From: an uncultured Pelagibacteraceae bacterium
GTDB lineage: Bacteria > Pseudomonadota > Alphaproteobacteria > Pelagibacterales > Pelagibacteraceae
Length of the DNA: 61,633 bases
Reading direction: 5' to 3'
Assembly: GCA_902629935.1 (NCBI GenBank)
Contig: CACOSU010000006.1
Span: 1 to 61,633 of the forward strand
Shown here: in pieces, positions 34,085 to 43,797 of the stretch
Numbering within the stretch: position 1 is the stretch's first letter
How the letters are laid out: each line of letters starts with the position of its first letter
The notes under the pieces: model-generated
Database searches by the model: none
The model's input: only the letters and a program-made list of their open reading frames with translations
Told to the model about the DNA's origin: nothing
Made by a program: the position numbers and the translations under genes

Positions 34085-35929
34085 TTATACGCCTTGTCTT
34101 TGTTTACTCTTTCCTTCTTTATAAAGTTTTAAAGCCTCTTTATTTTCATCAGTTGTAGGAATTTCTAGGGTCGGACTATCCCAGAAAGCAGAACCTTCCA
34201 GCCACTGGTAAGCATGCGTTTTGATTGAAATTACATATGTTACATCTGATTTCTTTGCTCTTTTAAATGCTTCTTCTAAGTCTGATATTGAGTTTACATG
34301 CTCTGATTTAGCTCCCATGCTTTCTGCATGCTTAGCAAAATCTACATCAACGAGCCCTGGAGTGTTAGAACTTTTTAATAAATTATTATATTCATTTCCA
34401 CCTTTGAATAATTGTAATCTGTTAATAACTGCAAAACCACCATTATCACATACAATAATAATTAATTTATTTTTAGTAATAACTGAAGAATAAATATCTG
34501 TATTATTTAACAAATATGATCCGTCGCCAACAAAAGAAATTACCTCTTTGTTAGGATTTGCCATTTTTATTCCTAAAGCACCAGATATTTCATAACCCAT
34601 ACAACTAAACCCCCACTCGGTTTCATGTGTATTGAGTTCTCTTGGTCTCCAAACCTGAACAACCTCTCCTACCAAACCACCAGCAGCGGTAACAGCGATG
34701 TCTGATGGATCTGAATTTTTATATATTGCACCTATTACTTGGACATAACTCGGTATCTCTTGATTTGATGGAGTACTTTCTTTTTCTATATGTTCATTCC
34801 ACGCTGCTAACTCAATCTGAGATTTTTTACTCCATTCTTCTCCAACTTTCCAGTCCCCTAGAGCGATTGACAAATCTTTTAAAGAAATTTTTGCATCTCC
34901 AACGATTGCTTGTGCTAAATGTTTATTTGCATCAAATCTTGATACATTAATTGTTACAAGTTTAAAATTTTCATTTTCAAAATTGGCCCACGATCCTGTT
35001 GTAAAGTCTCCAAGTTTTGTTCCTATTGCAATTGCAAGATCTGTTTGTTTTGCAATAAGATTTGTATTTTTTCCACCAAGAGCTCCTATTTGCCCTGCAT
35101 AATGTCGGTGATCTCTTTTCATTGTTGAATATCCCATTACTGTTTGGGTAACTGGGATATTGTGCTTAATTGCAAAGTCACTTAATTCCTCCATTGCATC
35201 TGAATAAAAAACTCCTCCACCAGAAATTATAATAGGATTTTTTGAGGATTTAATTACGTCAGCTGCTACTTTAATTTGAAAATCATCAGGTCTTGGTCTT
35301 CTAATTGTGTGAATTTTTTCTTTAAAAAATTCTTCAGGATAATCAAATGTTTGACCTTGAATATCTTGACTTAAAGAAATACATGCAGGTCCACAATCTG
35401 CTGGGTCTAACATTGTTTGAATAGCAGTTGGAAATGATTGAATTATTTGCTCTGGCCTAGTAATTCTATCAAAATATCTTGTAACAGGTTTAAATGCATC
35501 ATTTGCTGTAATAGTGGGATTATTAAAATGCTCGACTTGTTGCAATACTGGATCAGGCATTCTGTTTGCATAGGTGTCTCCAGGCAAAAATAGAATTGGT
35601 AATCTATTACTCATAGCAACTGCTGCAGCTGTAACCATATTAGTTGCACCTGGTCCAACAGACGATGTTGCAACAAAAATCTGCTGTCTTCTTTTACCTC
35701 TTGCATATGCAATTCCTGTTAAGGCCATATTTTGCTCATGATGACCTCTATATGTTGGTAAATCCTTTTGGTTTTCCTCGAGAGCTTGTCCTAAACAAGC
35801 AACATTTCCGTGACCAAATATTCCAAATACGCCTGGAAACAATGGTTCCTTTTTCCCATTTATTAATATTTTTTGTGAAATTAAATATTTAACTATTGCA
35901 TGAGCACAGGTAAGAGTAATTTTTTTCAT
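34085..35929 (-). CDS. iolD: 3D-(3,5/4)-trihydroxycyclohexane-1,2-dione acylhydrolase (decyclizing)
   Basis: A 614-residue TPP-dependent enzyme that opens the ring of the diketo-inositol made by IolE, to 5-deoxyglucuronate. GVFGIFGHGNVACLGQALEE, SSVGPGATNMVTAAA and LPGDTYANRMPDPVLQQ are strongly IolD-like; the TPP motif starts at GDGSYLLNNTD. Length is normal. It is about 13 kb from iolE and iolG, with an oxidoreductase downstream. It needs thiamin diphosphate, whose precursor transport (thiV) is in this window. Confidence 0.93.
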   Translation of the reverse strand: MKKITLTCAHAIVKYLISQKILINGKKEPLFPGVFGIFGHGNVACLGQALEENQKDLPTYRGHHEQNMALTGIAYARGKRRQQIFVATSSVGPGATNMVTAAAVAMSNRLPILFLPGDTYANRMPDPVLQQVEHFNNPTITANDAFKPVTRYFDRITRPEQIIQSFPTAIQTMLDPADCGPACISLSQDIQGQTFDYPEEFFKEKIHTIRRPRPDDFQIKVAADVIKSSKNPIIISGGGVFYSDAMEELSDFAIKHNIPVTQTVMGYSTMKRDHRHYAGQIGALGGKNTNLIAKQTDLAIAIGTKLGDFTTGSWANFENENFKLVTINVSRFDANKHLAQAIVGDAKISLKDLSIALGDWKVGEEWSKKSQIELAAWNEHIEKESTPSNQEIPSYVQVIGAIYKNSDPSDIAVTAAGGLVGEVVQVWRPRELNTHETEWGFSCMGYEISGALGIKMANPNKEVISFVGDGSYLLNNTDIYSSVITKNKLIIIVCDNGGFAVINRLQLFKGGNEYNNLLKSSNTPGLVDVDFAKHAESMGAKSEHVNSISDLEEAFKRAKKSDVTYVISIKTHAYQWLEGSAFWDSPTLEIPTTDENKEALKLYKEGKSKQRQGV

Positions 35930-36020
35930 AAAATCAAGTTTAACTTTAATTGTATATAATGTTTATATATAATTAATCTTAAATTATAAAACCTAATTAA
36001 GTAAACTTAAAAATAAATCT

Positions 36021-37463
36021 ATGTACAATAAATTTGGACAATTCATTGATGGTAAATGGCAACAAGCGGAAAAAAAAGAAACATACGATGTTATCAACCC
36101 TGCAACGGAAGAGGTTATTGGAAAAGCATCAAAAGCATCATCAATTGAAGTTCAAAAAGCATTAAAGTCTGCAGAAAAAGGTTTAGATATTTGGAAAAAT
36201 ACTCCCCCTTGGCAAAGAGCTTATGTACTTAGAAAAATTGCTGATCTAATGAGAGAAAAAAAAGATGTGCTTGCTAAGTGGTTAACTCTTGAAGTTGGAA
36301 AACCTCTCGCAGAAGGTATTGGTGAAGTTGGTGGTGGTGCAGATATTTTTGAATGGAATGCAGAGGAGACAAAAAGAATTTATGGGCAAACTCAACAAAG
36401 TAGATTTGTAGATACTAGAGTTCATGTTTATTATCAGCCCGTAGGTGTAGTTGCTGCATTAGTCCCCTGGAATTTTCCAATAGTTCTCGCATCAAGAAAA
36501 ATTTCTACTGCTTTAGCAGCTGGTTGTTCGGTAATTTGTAAACCTGACGTTATTACCCCTGGTGCTGTTATGGAATTAGTAAATATATGCAAAGAGGCAG
36601 GTGTTCCAGATGGTGTGGTTAATCTTTTATCAGGTGATCCAGCCGAAATATCAAACGAATTAATGGAATCAGTTATTGTTAAAAAAGTTTCAATTACTGG
36701 TTCAACAAGAGTTGGTAAAATAATTTTAAAAAAAGCTGCTGAAAAAGTACAAAGAGTTACTATGGAACTAAGTGGACACTCTCCTTTTATAGTATGCGAA
36801 GATGTAGATATGAATAAAGTTGCAGACATAGCAATTTCAGCCAAATTTAGAAATAATGGACAAGTTTGTATTTCTCCTAATAGATTTTATATCCAGGAGA
36901 ATAGAAAAAATGAATTTGTTGATGCTTTTATTGAGAGAACAAAAAAATTGAAAATCGGAAATGGTATGGATAAAGGTGTTGAGTTAGGGCCTTTAACTAC
37001 TGCAAAAAGATTAGAAGAAGTAGAAAAGTTAGTTGAAACTACTAAAAAAGAGGGTGCCAAAGTATTAATAGGTGGAAAACGACCGTCTGGATTTAACAAA
37101 GGATATTATTACGAACCAACAGTTTTTGATGATGTAAAAGATAATTTTACAATAATGAAAGAAGAACCTTTTGGTCCACTTGTTCCAATTTTAACTTTTA
37201 AAACTTTTGATGAAGTAATTGAAAGAGCAAATGATAACGATCTAGGATTATGTAGTTATTTGTACACTAATTCTATGGATAAAGCCCATATTGGATCTGA
37301 GAAATTAGAGTCTGGTTGTGTTGCAGTTAATACTGGTGTTGTTGCAATTGCAGAGGCTCCTTTTGGTGGAATAAAACAAACTGGTTATGGTCGTGAAGGT
37401 GGGTCAGGTGCAATTAAAGATTATTTAAATGTGAAATATACTCACATGGGCTTAAAAGTATAA
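36021..37463 (+). CDS. NAD(P)-dependent aldehyde dehydrogenase
   Basis: A 480-residue aldehyde dehydrogenase of the succinate-semialdehyde/ketoglutarate-semialdehyde type. VPWNFPIVLASRKISTALAAG, SITGSTRVGK (cofactor), Glu in TMELSGHSP and catalytic Cys in GQVCISPNR are visible. It is 3 bp ahead of the HpcH/HpaI aldolase, so it probably oxidises the aldehyde the aldolase releases, such as lactaldehyde or glycolaldehyde. The sequence alone does not fix the aldehyde. It is not of the CoA-acylating IolA type by motif. Confidence 0.88.
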   Translation: MYNKFGQFIDGKWQQAEKKETYDVINPATEEVIGKASKASSIEVQKALKSAEKGLDIWKNTPPWQRAYVLRKIADLMREKKDVLAKWLTLEVGKPLAEGIGEVGGGADIFEWNAEETKRIYGQTQQSRFVDTRVHVYYQPVGVVAALVPWNFPIVLASRKISTALAAGCSVICKPDVITPGAVMELVNICKEAGVPDGVVNLLSGDPAEISNELMESVIVKKVSITGSTRVGKIILKKAAEKVQRVTMELSGHSPFIVCEDVDMNKVADIAISAKFRNNGQVCISPNRFYIQENRKNEFVDAFIERTKKLKIGNGMDKGVELGPLTTAKRLEEVEKLVETTKKEGAKVLIGGKRPSGFNKGYYYEPTVFDDVKDNFTIMKEEPFGPLVPILTFKTFDEVIERANDNDLGLCSYLYTNSMDKAHIGSEKLESGCVAVNTGVVAIAEAPFGGIKQTGYGREGGSGAIKDYLNVKYTHMGLKV

Positions 37464-37466
37464 ATC

Positions 37467-38258
37467 ATGAGAAAAAATAAAGTTAAAGAAATGATGAAAA
37501 CAGGAAAACCTGTTGTGAATGGTTGGCTTCAAATTCCTAGTACCGTTTCAACAGAAGCAATGGCTCATCAAGGATGGGATTCTCTTACAATAGATATGCA
37601 GCATGGTTTAGTTGATTACACAAATGCACTTCCAATGTTGCAAACAATATCTTCAACAAATGTTACACCTTTAGCTAGGGTAAACTGGAATGAACCAGGT
37701 CAAATAATGAAAATTCTTGATGCAGGTTGTTATGGAATTATATGCCCGATGGTAAGTAATAAAGAAGATGCAGAAAGATTTGTTCAAGCTTGCATGTACC
37801 CTCCACGTGGTTACAGAAGTTTTGGTCCTGTTAGAGGATTAATCTATGGTGGCTCAGATTATGCAAAACATGCAAATGATGAAATGCTAAAATTAGCTAT
37901 GATCGAAACAAAAGAGTCATTAGAAAAATTAGATGAGATTATGTCAACTCCCGGTGTAGATGGAATATATATTGGACCAGCTGATTTGAGTTTAGCAATA
38001 GGTGAAGAACCTGGCTTTGATAAAGCAGAAAATACAAAGGCATATTCGGAAATATTAAGAATATTAGAACACGCAAAAAAGAATAATATTTTCGCTGGAA
38101 TTCACAACGGTACACCTGAGTATTCACAAAAAATGATAGATAAAGGTTTTAATTTTGTAACTATTGGAGCTGACCAAAGAACACTAAGTGCTGGCGCTAA
38201 GGCAGTTGTAGAAAAAATGAAAGGTTCTTCCAAAAAAGAAGATTCTAAAGCTTACTAG
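37467..38258 (+). CDS. HpcH/HpaI-family 2-keto-3-deoxy acid aldolase
   Basis: A 263-residue class II aldolase (KDG/KDR-type) that splits 2-keto-3-deoxy sugar acids into pyruvate and an aldehyde. The metal and substrate segments are DMQHGLVDY, PLARVNW, PPRGYRSFGP, MIETKE and GIYIGPADLS. It follows aldehyde dehydrogenase in one operon and fits as the step after the rhamnonate-like dehydratase. It lacks the sequence hallmarks of the inositol-pathway IolJ (a FBA-like aldolase). Confidence 0.9.
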   Translation: MRKNKVKEMMKTGKPVVNGWLQIPSTVSTEAMAHQGWDSLTIDMQHGLVDYTNALPMLQTISSTNVTPLARVNWNEPGQIMKILDAGCYGIICPMVSNKEDAERFVQACMYPPRGYRSFGPVRGLIYGGSDYAKHANDEMLKLAMIETKESLEKLDEIMSTPGVDGIYIGPADLSLAIGEEPGFDKAENTKAYSEILRILEHAKKNNIFAGIHNGTPEYSQKMIDKGFNFVTIGADQRTLSAGAKAVVEKMKGSSKKEDSKAY

Positions 38259-38259
38259 T

Positions 38260-39411
38260 CTAATTTTTAAACCGAGTCCATTTACTATTATTTTTATTGG
38301 ATTCTAAAACAGTCTCGATAAACTTCATCCCTTCAACTCCATCATAAATAGTTGGGTAACAATCATTCAACTCATTATATTTTTCATTATTTATCTGAGC
38401 ATTTAATCTTTTTGAAACATCAGTATAAATATTAGCAAATCCTTCTAAATATCCTTCGGGATGACCTGCAGGAATTCTTGTAACATTATTAGCTTCTTTA
38501 TTTGCGCTCCCACTACCTCGTGTTATTTTTTCAGTAGGTTTACCAAATTTAGTGAAATACAAATAATTTGGGTCCTCTTGTTTCCACTCTAACCCTCCAT
38601 TTTCACCATAAACTCTTATTTTAAGATTATTTTCATTACCTACTGCAACTTGACTAGACCAAATTGAACCTTTTGCACCACCTTTAAATCTCAACATGAT
38701 CTGAGCATTATCATCTAATTTTCTACCCCTCACAAAGGTATGAATATCAGCTGATAATTCATCTAATTCTAATCCGGTAATAAACCTAATAAGATTAAAT
38801 GCGTGAGTACCGATATCTCCTATACACCCTCCTCCTCCTGACCTTTTAGGATCAGTTCTCCACTCGGCTTGTTTTAAACCTGTATCCTCAGCTTTTGTAG
38901 TTAACCAATCTTGAGGATATTCAGCCTGTATAACTCTTATATTTCCAAGATCTCCTTCTTTAATAAGAGATCTTGCATGCCTCACCATTGGATAACCAGT
39001 GTAATTATGCGTTAAAGCAAAAATTATTTTTTTATTTTCGATAATGTCTTTAAGAGAATTTGCTTCCTCACTGGAAAAAGCAAGAGGCTTATCACATATA
39101 ATGTGTATGCCTTTTTCAGCAAAAATTTTTGCTACTGGTACATGAAGATGATTAGGAGTTACTATTGAAACAACATCTATACAATCGGAACGAACAGACT
39201 CTTTTTCTGCCATTACTTGAAAAGTTTCATATACTCGTTCATCTGATATTCCAAGTTTGCTACCAGTATCTTTTGTATTTTCAAATTTAGATGAAAAACA
39301 TCCCGCTACTAATTCATAATGACCATCAAGTCTCAAAGCTATTCTATGAACACCTCCAATGAAAGCACCCTCTCCTCCACCTACCATTCCTATACGGATT
39401 TTTCTCTGCAC
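38260..39411 (-). CDS. Gfo/Idh/MocA-family oxidoreductase
   Basis: A 383-residue sugar oxidoreductase. MVGGGEGAFIGGVHRIALRLD is the Rossmann loop, CDKPLAF carries the catalytic Lys, and the substrate domain has GGGCIGDIGTHAFNLIRF. This subfamily (GEGAFIG start, WKQEDPNYL) often pairs with the AP-endonuclease-2-fold gene next to it, which overlaps it by one base. The pair may act on keto forms of a sugar or inositol; substrate unknown. Confidence 0.87.
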   Translation of the reverse strand: MQRKIRIGMVGGGEGAFIGGVHRIALRLDGHYELVAGCFSSKFENTKDTGSKLGISDERVYETFQVMAEKESVRSDCIDVVSIVTPNHLHVPVAKIFAEKGIHIICDKPLAFSSEEANSLKDIIENKKIIFALTHNYTGYPMVRHARSLIKEGDLGNIRVIQAEYPQDWLTTKAEDTGLKQAEWRTDPKRSGGGGCIGDIGTHAFNLIRFITGLELDELSADIHTFVRGRKLDDNAQIMLRFKGGAKGSIWSSQVAVGNENNLKIRVYGENGGLEWKQEDPNYLYFTKFGKPTEKITRGSGSANKEANNVTRIPAGHPEGYLEGFANIYTDVSKRLNAQINNEKYNELNDCYPTIYDGVEGMKFIETVLESNKNNSKWTRFKN

Positions 39412-40466
39412 TAATTTATACCTAACATTTTTTTATTAGCTTCAAAATCAGCGCCACTTCCTGCAAAATCATCAAATGCTTTTTCCGTAGTATTAATAAT
39501 ATGATTTTTGATAAACTCAGCTCCCTCTCGTGCTCCATCTACAGGATGTTTCAAGCAACACTCCCATTCTAAAACTGCCCAGCCATCAAAACCATATGTT
39601 GTAAATTTTGAAAAAATTGATTTAAAATCTACTTGTCCATCACCAAGAGATCTAAATCTACCAGCTCTATTAATCCACGGTTGGAAACCACCATATACAC
39701 CCTGTTTCCCAGTGGGATTTAATTCAGCATCTTTAACATGAAACATTTTTATTTTTTCGTGATAGATATCAATATGAGCTAAATAATCTAAATTCTGTAA
39801 AACATAATGGCTGGGATCATAAAGCATGTTGCACCGTTTGTGATTGTCAACTTTTTCTAGAAACATTTCAAATGTAATTCCATCGTGAAGATCTTCACCT
39901 GGATGTATTTCATAACAGAGATCGACTCCATTTTGGTCAAATTGATCAAGTATTGGTTTCCATCTATTCGATAATTCATTAAACGCGTTTTCTATCAATC
40001 CCTCAGGTCTTTGTGGCCAAGGATAAACATAAGGCCAAGCTAATGCTCCAGAAAAGGTGACATGTCTATCTATTCCAAGATTTTTTGAGGCCTTAGCTGC
40101 CATCATCAACTGGTTTACTGCCCACTCTTGTCTAGCTTTTGGATTTCCTCTGACTTCAGTTGCTGCAAAACCATCAAAAGCTTTATCATACGCTGGGTGA
40201 ACGGCAACTAGCTGTCCTTGTAGATGTGTTGATAGTTCTGTTATTTCGATATTATATTGTTTTGTTATACCTTTGATTTCATCACAATAATCTTTGCTTT
40301 CAGATGCTTTCTTAAGATCAATTAATCTAGCATCCCAACTTGGAATTTGTACACCTTTGTAACCTAAAGAAGAAACCCACTTACAAATTTTATCTAAAGA
40401 ATTAAACGGCTCATCTTCGCCTACAAATTGTGCTAGAAAAATTGCAGGACCTTTAATATTGTTCAT
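39411..40466 (-). CDS. Sugar phosphate isomerase/epimerase-like TIM-barrel protein
   Basis: A 351-residue AP-endonuclease-2-fold (xylose-isomerase-like) protein. The metal-binding pattern is visible in YEIHPGEDLHDG, YDPSHYVLQNL, FHVKDAE and AVLEWECCLKH. It is co-transcribed with the oxidoreductase downstream and divergent from a solute-binding-protein gene. It probably isomerises or epimerises a keto sugar, or a carbocyclic relative. Not IolE by sequence, which is a different gene here. Confidence 0.85.
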   Translation of the reverse strand: MNNIKGPAIFLAQFVGEDEPFNSLDKICKWVSSLGYKGVQIPSWDARLIDLKKASESKDYCDEIKGITKQYNIEITELSTHLQGQLVAVHPAYDKAFDGFAATEVRGNPKARQEWAVNQLMMAAKASKNLGIDRHVTFSGALAWPYVYPWPQRPEGLIENAFNELSNRWKPILDQFDQNGVDLCYEIHPGEDLHDGITFEMFLEKVDNHKRCNMLYDPSHYVLQNLDYLAHIDIYHEKIKMFHVKDAELNPTGKQGVYGGFQPWINRAGRFRSLGDGQVDFKSIFSKFTTYGFDGWAVLEWECCLKHPVDGAREGAEFIKNHIINTTEKAFDDFAGSGADFEANKKMLGIN

Positions 40467-40549
40467 AATCTTTCCCCTCTCCTAAAATTTATCAACAATT
40501 TATTTTCTACAAAAAAAATACTAGCAGGCACAACTCTTCTTGGATAGAC

Positions 40550-40563
40550 TATTCTTAAGAATA
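40550..40563. promoter_or_regulatory. Perfect 14-bp palindrome ahead of the polyol-type ABC operon
   Basis: TATTCTTAAGAATA is a perfect palindrome, 21 bases before the start of the binding-protein gene and overlapping the likely core promoter or leader. It may be an operator. No regulator gene is near, and A/T palindromes arise easily at this base composition, so support is modest. Confidence 0.35.
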
Positions 40564-40584
40564 AATAAACTAAGAGGAGATATA

Positions 40585-41889
40585 ATGAAAAAAATAATGA
40601 TTTTATTGTTTGTTTCTCTATTTTCTTTTTCCGTTAATTCAAACGCTAAATCTATCACATTAGGTTGGGCCGCTTGGGATCCTGCTAATGCTTTGCAAGA
40701 ATTAACTAAAGAATTTACTGCAGAAACTGGAATAAATGTTAATTTTGAGTTTGTACCATGGCCAAATTTTGCTGACCGTATGTTAAATGAACTTAACAAC
40801 AAAGGTAAAACATTTGACCTTTTAATTGGTGATTCACAGTGGATCGGCGCTGGAGCTGTATATGGACATTACGTAAAGTTGAATGACTTTTTTAATAAAG
40901 AGGGAATTTCAATGAGTGATTTCTCACCTGCTACAGTTTATGCGTATTCAACTTGGCCTAAAGGTAGTGAAAACTATTATGCATTACCAGCTATGGGAGA
41001 TGCATTAGCTTGGGCTTACAGAAAAGACTGGTTTGATAGACCAGAACTTAGATCTGAGTTTAAAAAGAAACACGGATACGATCTAGGAGTCCCTGCAAAC
41101 TGGAATCAATTACATGACATGTGTAAGTTCTTCCAAGGAAGAGAAATTGATGGTCAAAAAAGATATGGGGCTGCAATTAATACAGAGCGTGGTTCAGAAG
41201 GTATAACAATGGGTGTTACAGCTGCTATGTATGCGTGGGGTATGGAATATGAAAATCCTAACAAGCCATACGATATGGAGGGATATTTTAATTCACCACA
41301 AGCTGTAGAAGCAGTTGAGTTTTACAGAAAATTATACGAAGACTGCGCACCTCCAGGACACTCTGATGCTTACATGGTTGCAAACTTAGATGCTTACAAA
41401 TCGGGACAAGTTGCATTCCAAATGAACTGGTATGCTTTCTGGCCTGGTGTATCTAAAGAGGACAGTGGTGGAAGAGTAAGTGGTTTCTTCGCAAATCCAA
41501 AACAAAATGTTGCAGCAGCAACATTGGGTGGACAAGGGATATCTGTTGTTAAATACTCTGACAAACAAGATCTTGCTCTTGAATACATTAAGTGGTTTGC
41601 AAGACCAGATGTACAACAAAAATGGTGGGATCTAGGTGGATACTCATGTCATAATGATGTTTTGAATTCACCATCATTTCCAACATCTACTGTTTATGCA
41701 CAAGGATTCTTGGACTCAATGGGAATTGTCAAAGATTTTTGGCAAGAACCAACTTTCGTAGAGTTAATGCTTCCAATGCAAGAAGCAATTCATGACTATG
41801 TTGTTAATGGAAAAGGAACTGCTAAAGAAGCTCTAGATAAAATTATCGCAGAGTGGGTTGAAGTATTCGAAGCAGACGGAAAACTTTAA
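40585..41889 (+). CDS. ABC transporter sugar/polyol-binding protein (family 1)
   Basis: A 434-residue periplasmic binding protein with a signal peptide ending near NSNAKS. The body has family-1 MalE-like traits: FTAETGINVNFEFVPW, FDLLIGDSQWIGAGAVYG and many aromatic residues that could stack on a sugar. The ATG at 40585 follows AGAGGAGA by 5 bases; an upstream in-frame ATG would sit outside this ribosome site. First gene of an operon of permeases, two ATPases and DhaLK. It is followed by a terminator hairpin. Confidence 0.9.
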   Translation: MKKIMILLFVSLFSFSVNSNAKSITLGWAAWDPANALQELTKEFTAETGINVNFEFVPWPNFADRMLNELNNKGKTFDLLIGDSQWIGAGAVYGHYVKLNDFFNKEGISMSDFSPATVYAYSTWPKGSENYYALPAMGDALAWAYRKDWFDRPELRSEFKKKHGYDLGVPANWNQLHDMCKFFQGREIDGQKRYGAAINTERGSEGITMGVTAAMYAWGMEYENPNKPYDMEGYFNSPQAVEAVEFYRKLYEDCAPPGHSDAYMVANLDAYKSGQVAFQMNWYAFWPGVSKEDSGGRVSGFFANPKQNVAAATLGGQGISVVKYSDKQDLALEYIKWFARPDVQQKWWDLGGYSCHNDVLNSPSFPTSTVYAQGFLDSMGIVKDFWQEPTFVELMLPMQEAIHDYVVNGKGTAKEALDKIIAEWVEVFEADGKL

Positions 41890-41914
41890 CATTAATACTT
41901 AAGGATTAAAAATT

Positions 41915-41941
41915 AGGGGGGGTACCACCTCCCCTTTTTTT
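41915..41941 (+). terminator. Terminator between the binding-protein gene and permease genes
   Basis: AGGGGGGG and CCTCCCCT form an 8-bp stem (41915-41922 with 41928-41935, one G-T pair) with a TACCA loop, then seven T. It lies 25 bases after the binding-protein stop and 13 bases before the permease ATG, so some transcripts must pass through it. Confidence 0.85.
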
Positions 41942-41953
41942 ATAAAAATTCAT

Positions 41954-42853
41954 ATGAGTGTAAAAAAAAAATTCAAGGGACTTTCTGATAAAGCTGTGGG
42001 TTGGCTTTTTATTGGGCCAACTGTACTTCTTCTATTGGCTATAAATATTTATCCATTGGTCTATGCAATCAAAATGTCTTTTACAAATTTTTACGCAAAC
42101 AAAATTGGAAGAGAGCCACAATTTATTGGTTTAAAAAACTATATTAAAGTTCTCAATAAAGAAGCTATTTGGGAAAAAATGCAAGTCACTGCAAGTTTTA
42201 TGTTTTGGACTTTGTTACTACAAGCAATAATTGGTTTGGGTTTAGCACTACTTCTAAACAGAAAATTTAAAGGAAATGAATTATTAACTACATTAATTGT
42301 TTTGCCAATGATGTTATCGCCTGCTGTTGTGGGAGTTTTTTGGACTTATTTATACAACCCTCAAGTAGGATTGTTTAATTATGTGATTAATTTTTTCTAT
42401 GATTTTGGAAGCTTCGATATGATCGGTTCGAGTATGCTTGCGCCATGGTCAATCGTTATTGTTGATACTTGGATGTGGACACCTTTCACAATGTTGATTT
42501 GTTTAGCAGGTTTAAGATCCGTTCCAAACTATTTATATGAAGCAGCAGAAGTTGATAGAGCTAGTAAATGGCAACAATTTATTTACATTACTTTACCCTC
42601 TGTTTTGCCATTTTTATTACTAGCTTTGTTATTTAGGGGCATTGAGAATTTTAAAATGTTTGACATGGTAGTTGAACTGACATCGGGTGGACCAGGTTCA
42701 GCAACTGAGCTTGCTTCTATTAATTTAAAGAGGGAAGCATTTGAAAAATGGAAAACTGGATACAGTTCAGCATTTGCCGTAATTCTTTTTGTGACCATTT
42801 TTGGTTTTGGAAATGTTTATGTAAAAGTAATGAACAAGATAAAGGAACGCTAA
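41954..42853 (+). CDS. ABC transporter permease, MalF/UgpA-type
   Basis: A 299-residue inner-membrane permease with six helices. The EAA loop EAAEVDRASKWQQFIYITLPSV region contacts the ATPase. It shares the operon of the binding protein, and its stop overlaps the next ATG (TAATG). Together they would import a polyol, DHA-like triose or short sugar. Confidence 0.9.
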   Translation: MSVKKKFKGLSDKAVGWLFIGPTVLLLLAINIYPLVYAIKMSFTNFYANKIGREPQFIGLKNYIKVLNKEAIWEKMQVTASFMFWTLLLQAIIGLGLALLLNRKFKGNELLTTLIVLPMMLSPAVVGVFWTYLYNPQVGLFNYVINFFYDFGSFDMIGSSMLAPWSIVIVDTWMWTPFTMLICLAGLRSVPNYLYEAAEVDRASKWQQFIYITLPSVLPFLLLALLFRGIENFKMFDMVVELTSGGPGSATELASINLKREAFEKWKTGYSSAFAVILFVTIFGFGNVYVKVMNKIKER

Positions 42854-43797
42854 TGGATACCTCAAGATCATATTTAGAACCTTCATCCTTTTCAAAAAAA
42901 ATTGCAGCTGCAATTATCGTAGTTTATACGGTTATTACTCTAATACCCATATCTTGGATGGTCATGACAAGTTTTAAAAATGTAGACAGTGCAATTTCAT
43001 ACCCGCCTGAAGTGTTATTTGAACCATCATTAGAAGGTTATGTTAATTTATTTACTAATAGATCAAGACAATCACCAGAATATCTTGACTCATTGCCCCC
43101 GCCAAAAAATTGGTATGAAGAGCTTGTTAGAAGTAGAGAGATGGTTATCACTGGACCATCAAAATTTTTAGGAAGATATTCAAACTCTATGATAATTGGC
43201 TTTGGTTCAACTTTTGCATCAGTATTTCTGGGTGCATTAGCTGCATATGCTTTTTCAAGATTTAGAGTTCCATTAAAAGATGATTTATTATTTTTTATTC
43301 TTTCTACCAGAATGTTTCCGCCAATAGCAGTAGCAGTTCCAATATTTATTATGTACAGAAAATTAGGGCTAGGAGATACTCATCTTGGAATGATCATATT
43401 GTATACAGTAGTAAATTTAAGTTTAGCAGTATGGTTGTTAAAAGGATTTATGGATGAAATTCCTAAAGAATACGAAGAGGCAGCAATGATTGACGGATAT
43501 TCTAGACTTCAAGCTTTCTTTAAAGTTGTTCTACCACAAGCAATGACAGGTATAGCTGCAACTGCAATATTTTGTATGATATTTTCATGGAATGAATATG
43601 CTTTTGCTGTTCTGCTAACACAATTCAACGCTCAAACAGCTCCACCGTTTATACCGACAATCATTGGTGAGGGGGGGCTTGACTGGCCAGCAATCGGTGC
43701 AGGTACAACTTTATTTTTATTACCAGTAATGATTTTCACAATCATTTTAAGAAAACATCTTTTAAGAGGTATTACCTTTGGAGCAGTGAGAAAATAA
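42853..43797 (+). CDS. ABC transporter permease, MalG/UgpE-type
   Basis: A 314-residue permease with six helices. An insert of about 45 residues after the first helix (SYPPEVLFEPSLEGYVNLF, then SPEYLDSLPPPKNWYEELV) lies in the periplasm. EAAMIDGYSRLQAFFKVVLPQ is the EAA motif. I chose ATG 42853, which overlaps the previous stop; an in-frame upstream ATG would be 105 bases inside the previous gene. Confidence 0.9.
   Translation: MDTSRSYLEPSSFSKKIAAAIIVVYTVITLIPISWMVMTSFKNVDSAISYPPEVLFEPSLEGYVNLFTNRSRQSPEYLDSLPPPKNWYEELVRSREMVITGPSKFLGRYSNSMIIGFGSTFASVFLGALAAYAFSRFRVPLKDDLLFFILSTRMFPPIAVAVPIFIMYRKLGLGDTHLGMIILYTVVNLSLAVWLLKGFMDEIPKEYEEAAMIDGYSRLQAFFKVVLPQAMTGIAATAIFCMIFSWNEYAFAVLLTQFNAQTAPPFIPTIIGEGGLDWPAIGAGTTLFLLPVMIFTIILRKHLLRGITFGAVRK

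Noticed and set aside
42748-42852. Extended N-terminus for the second permease
   Set aside because: Encoded out of frame within the first permease gene; the ATG at 42853 forms a TAATG junction.
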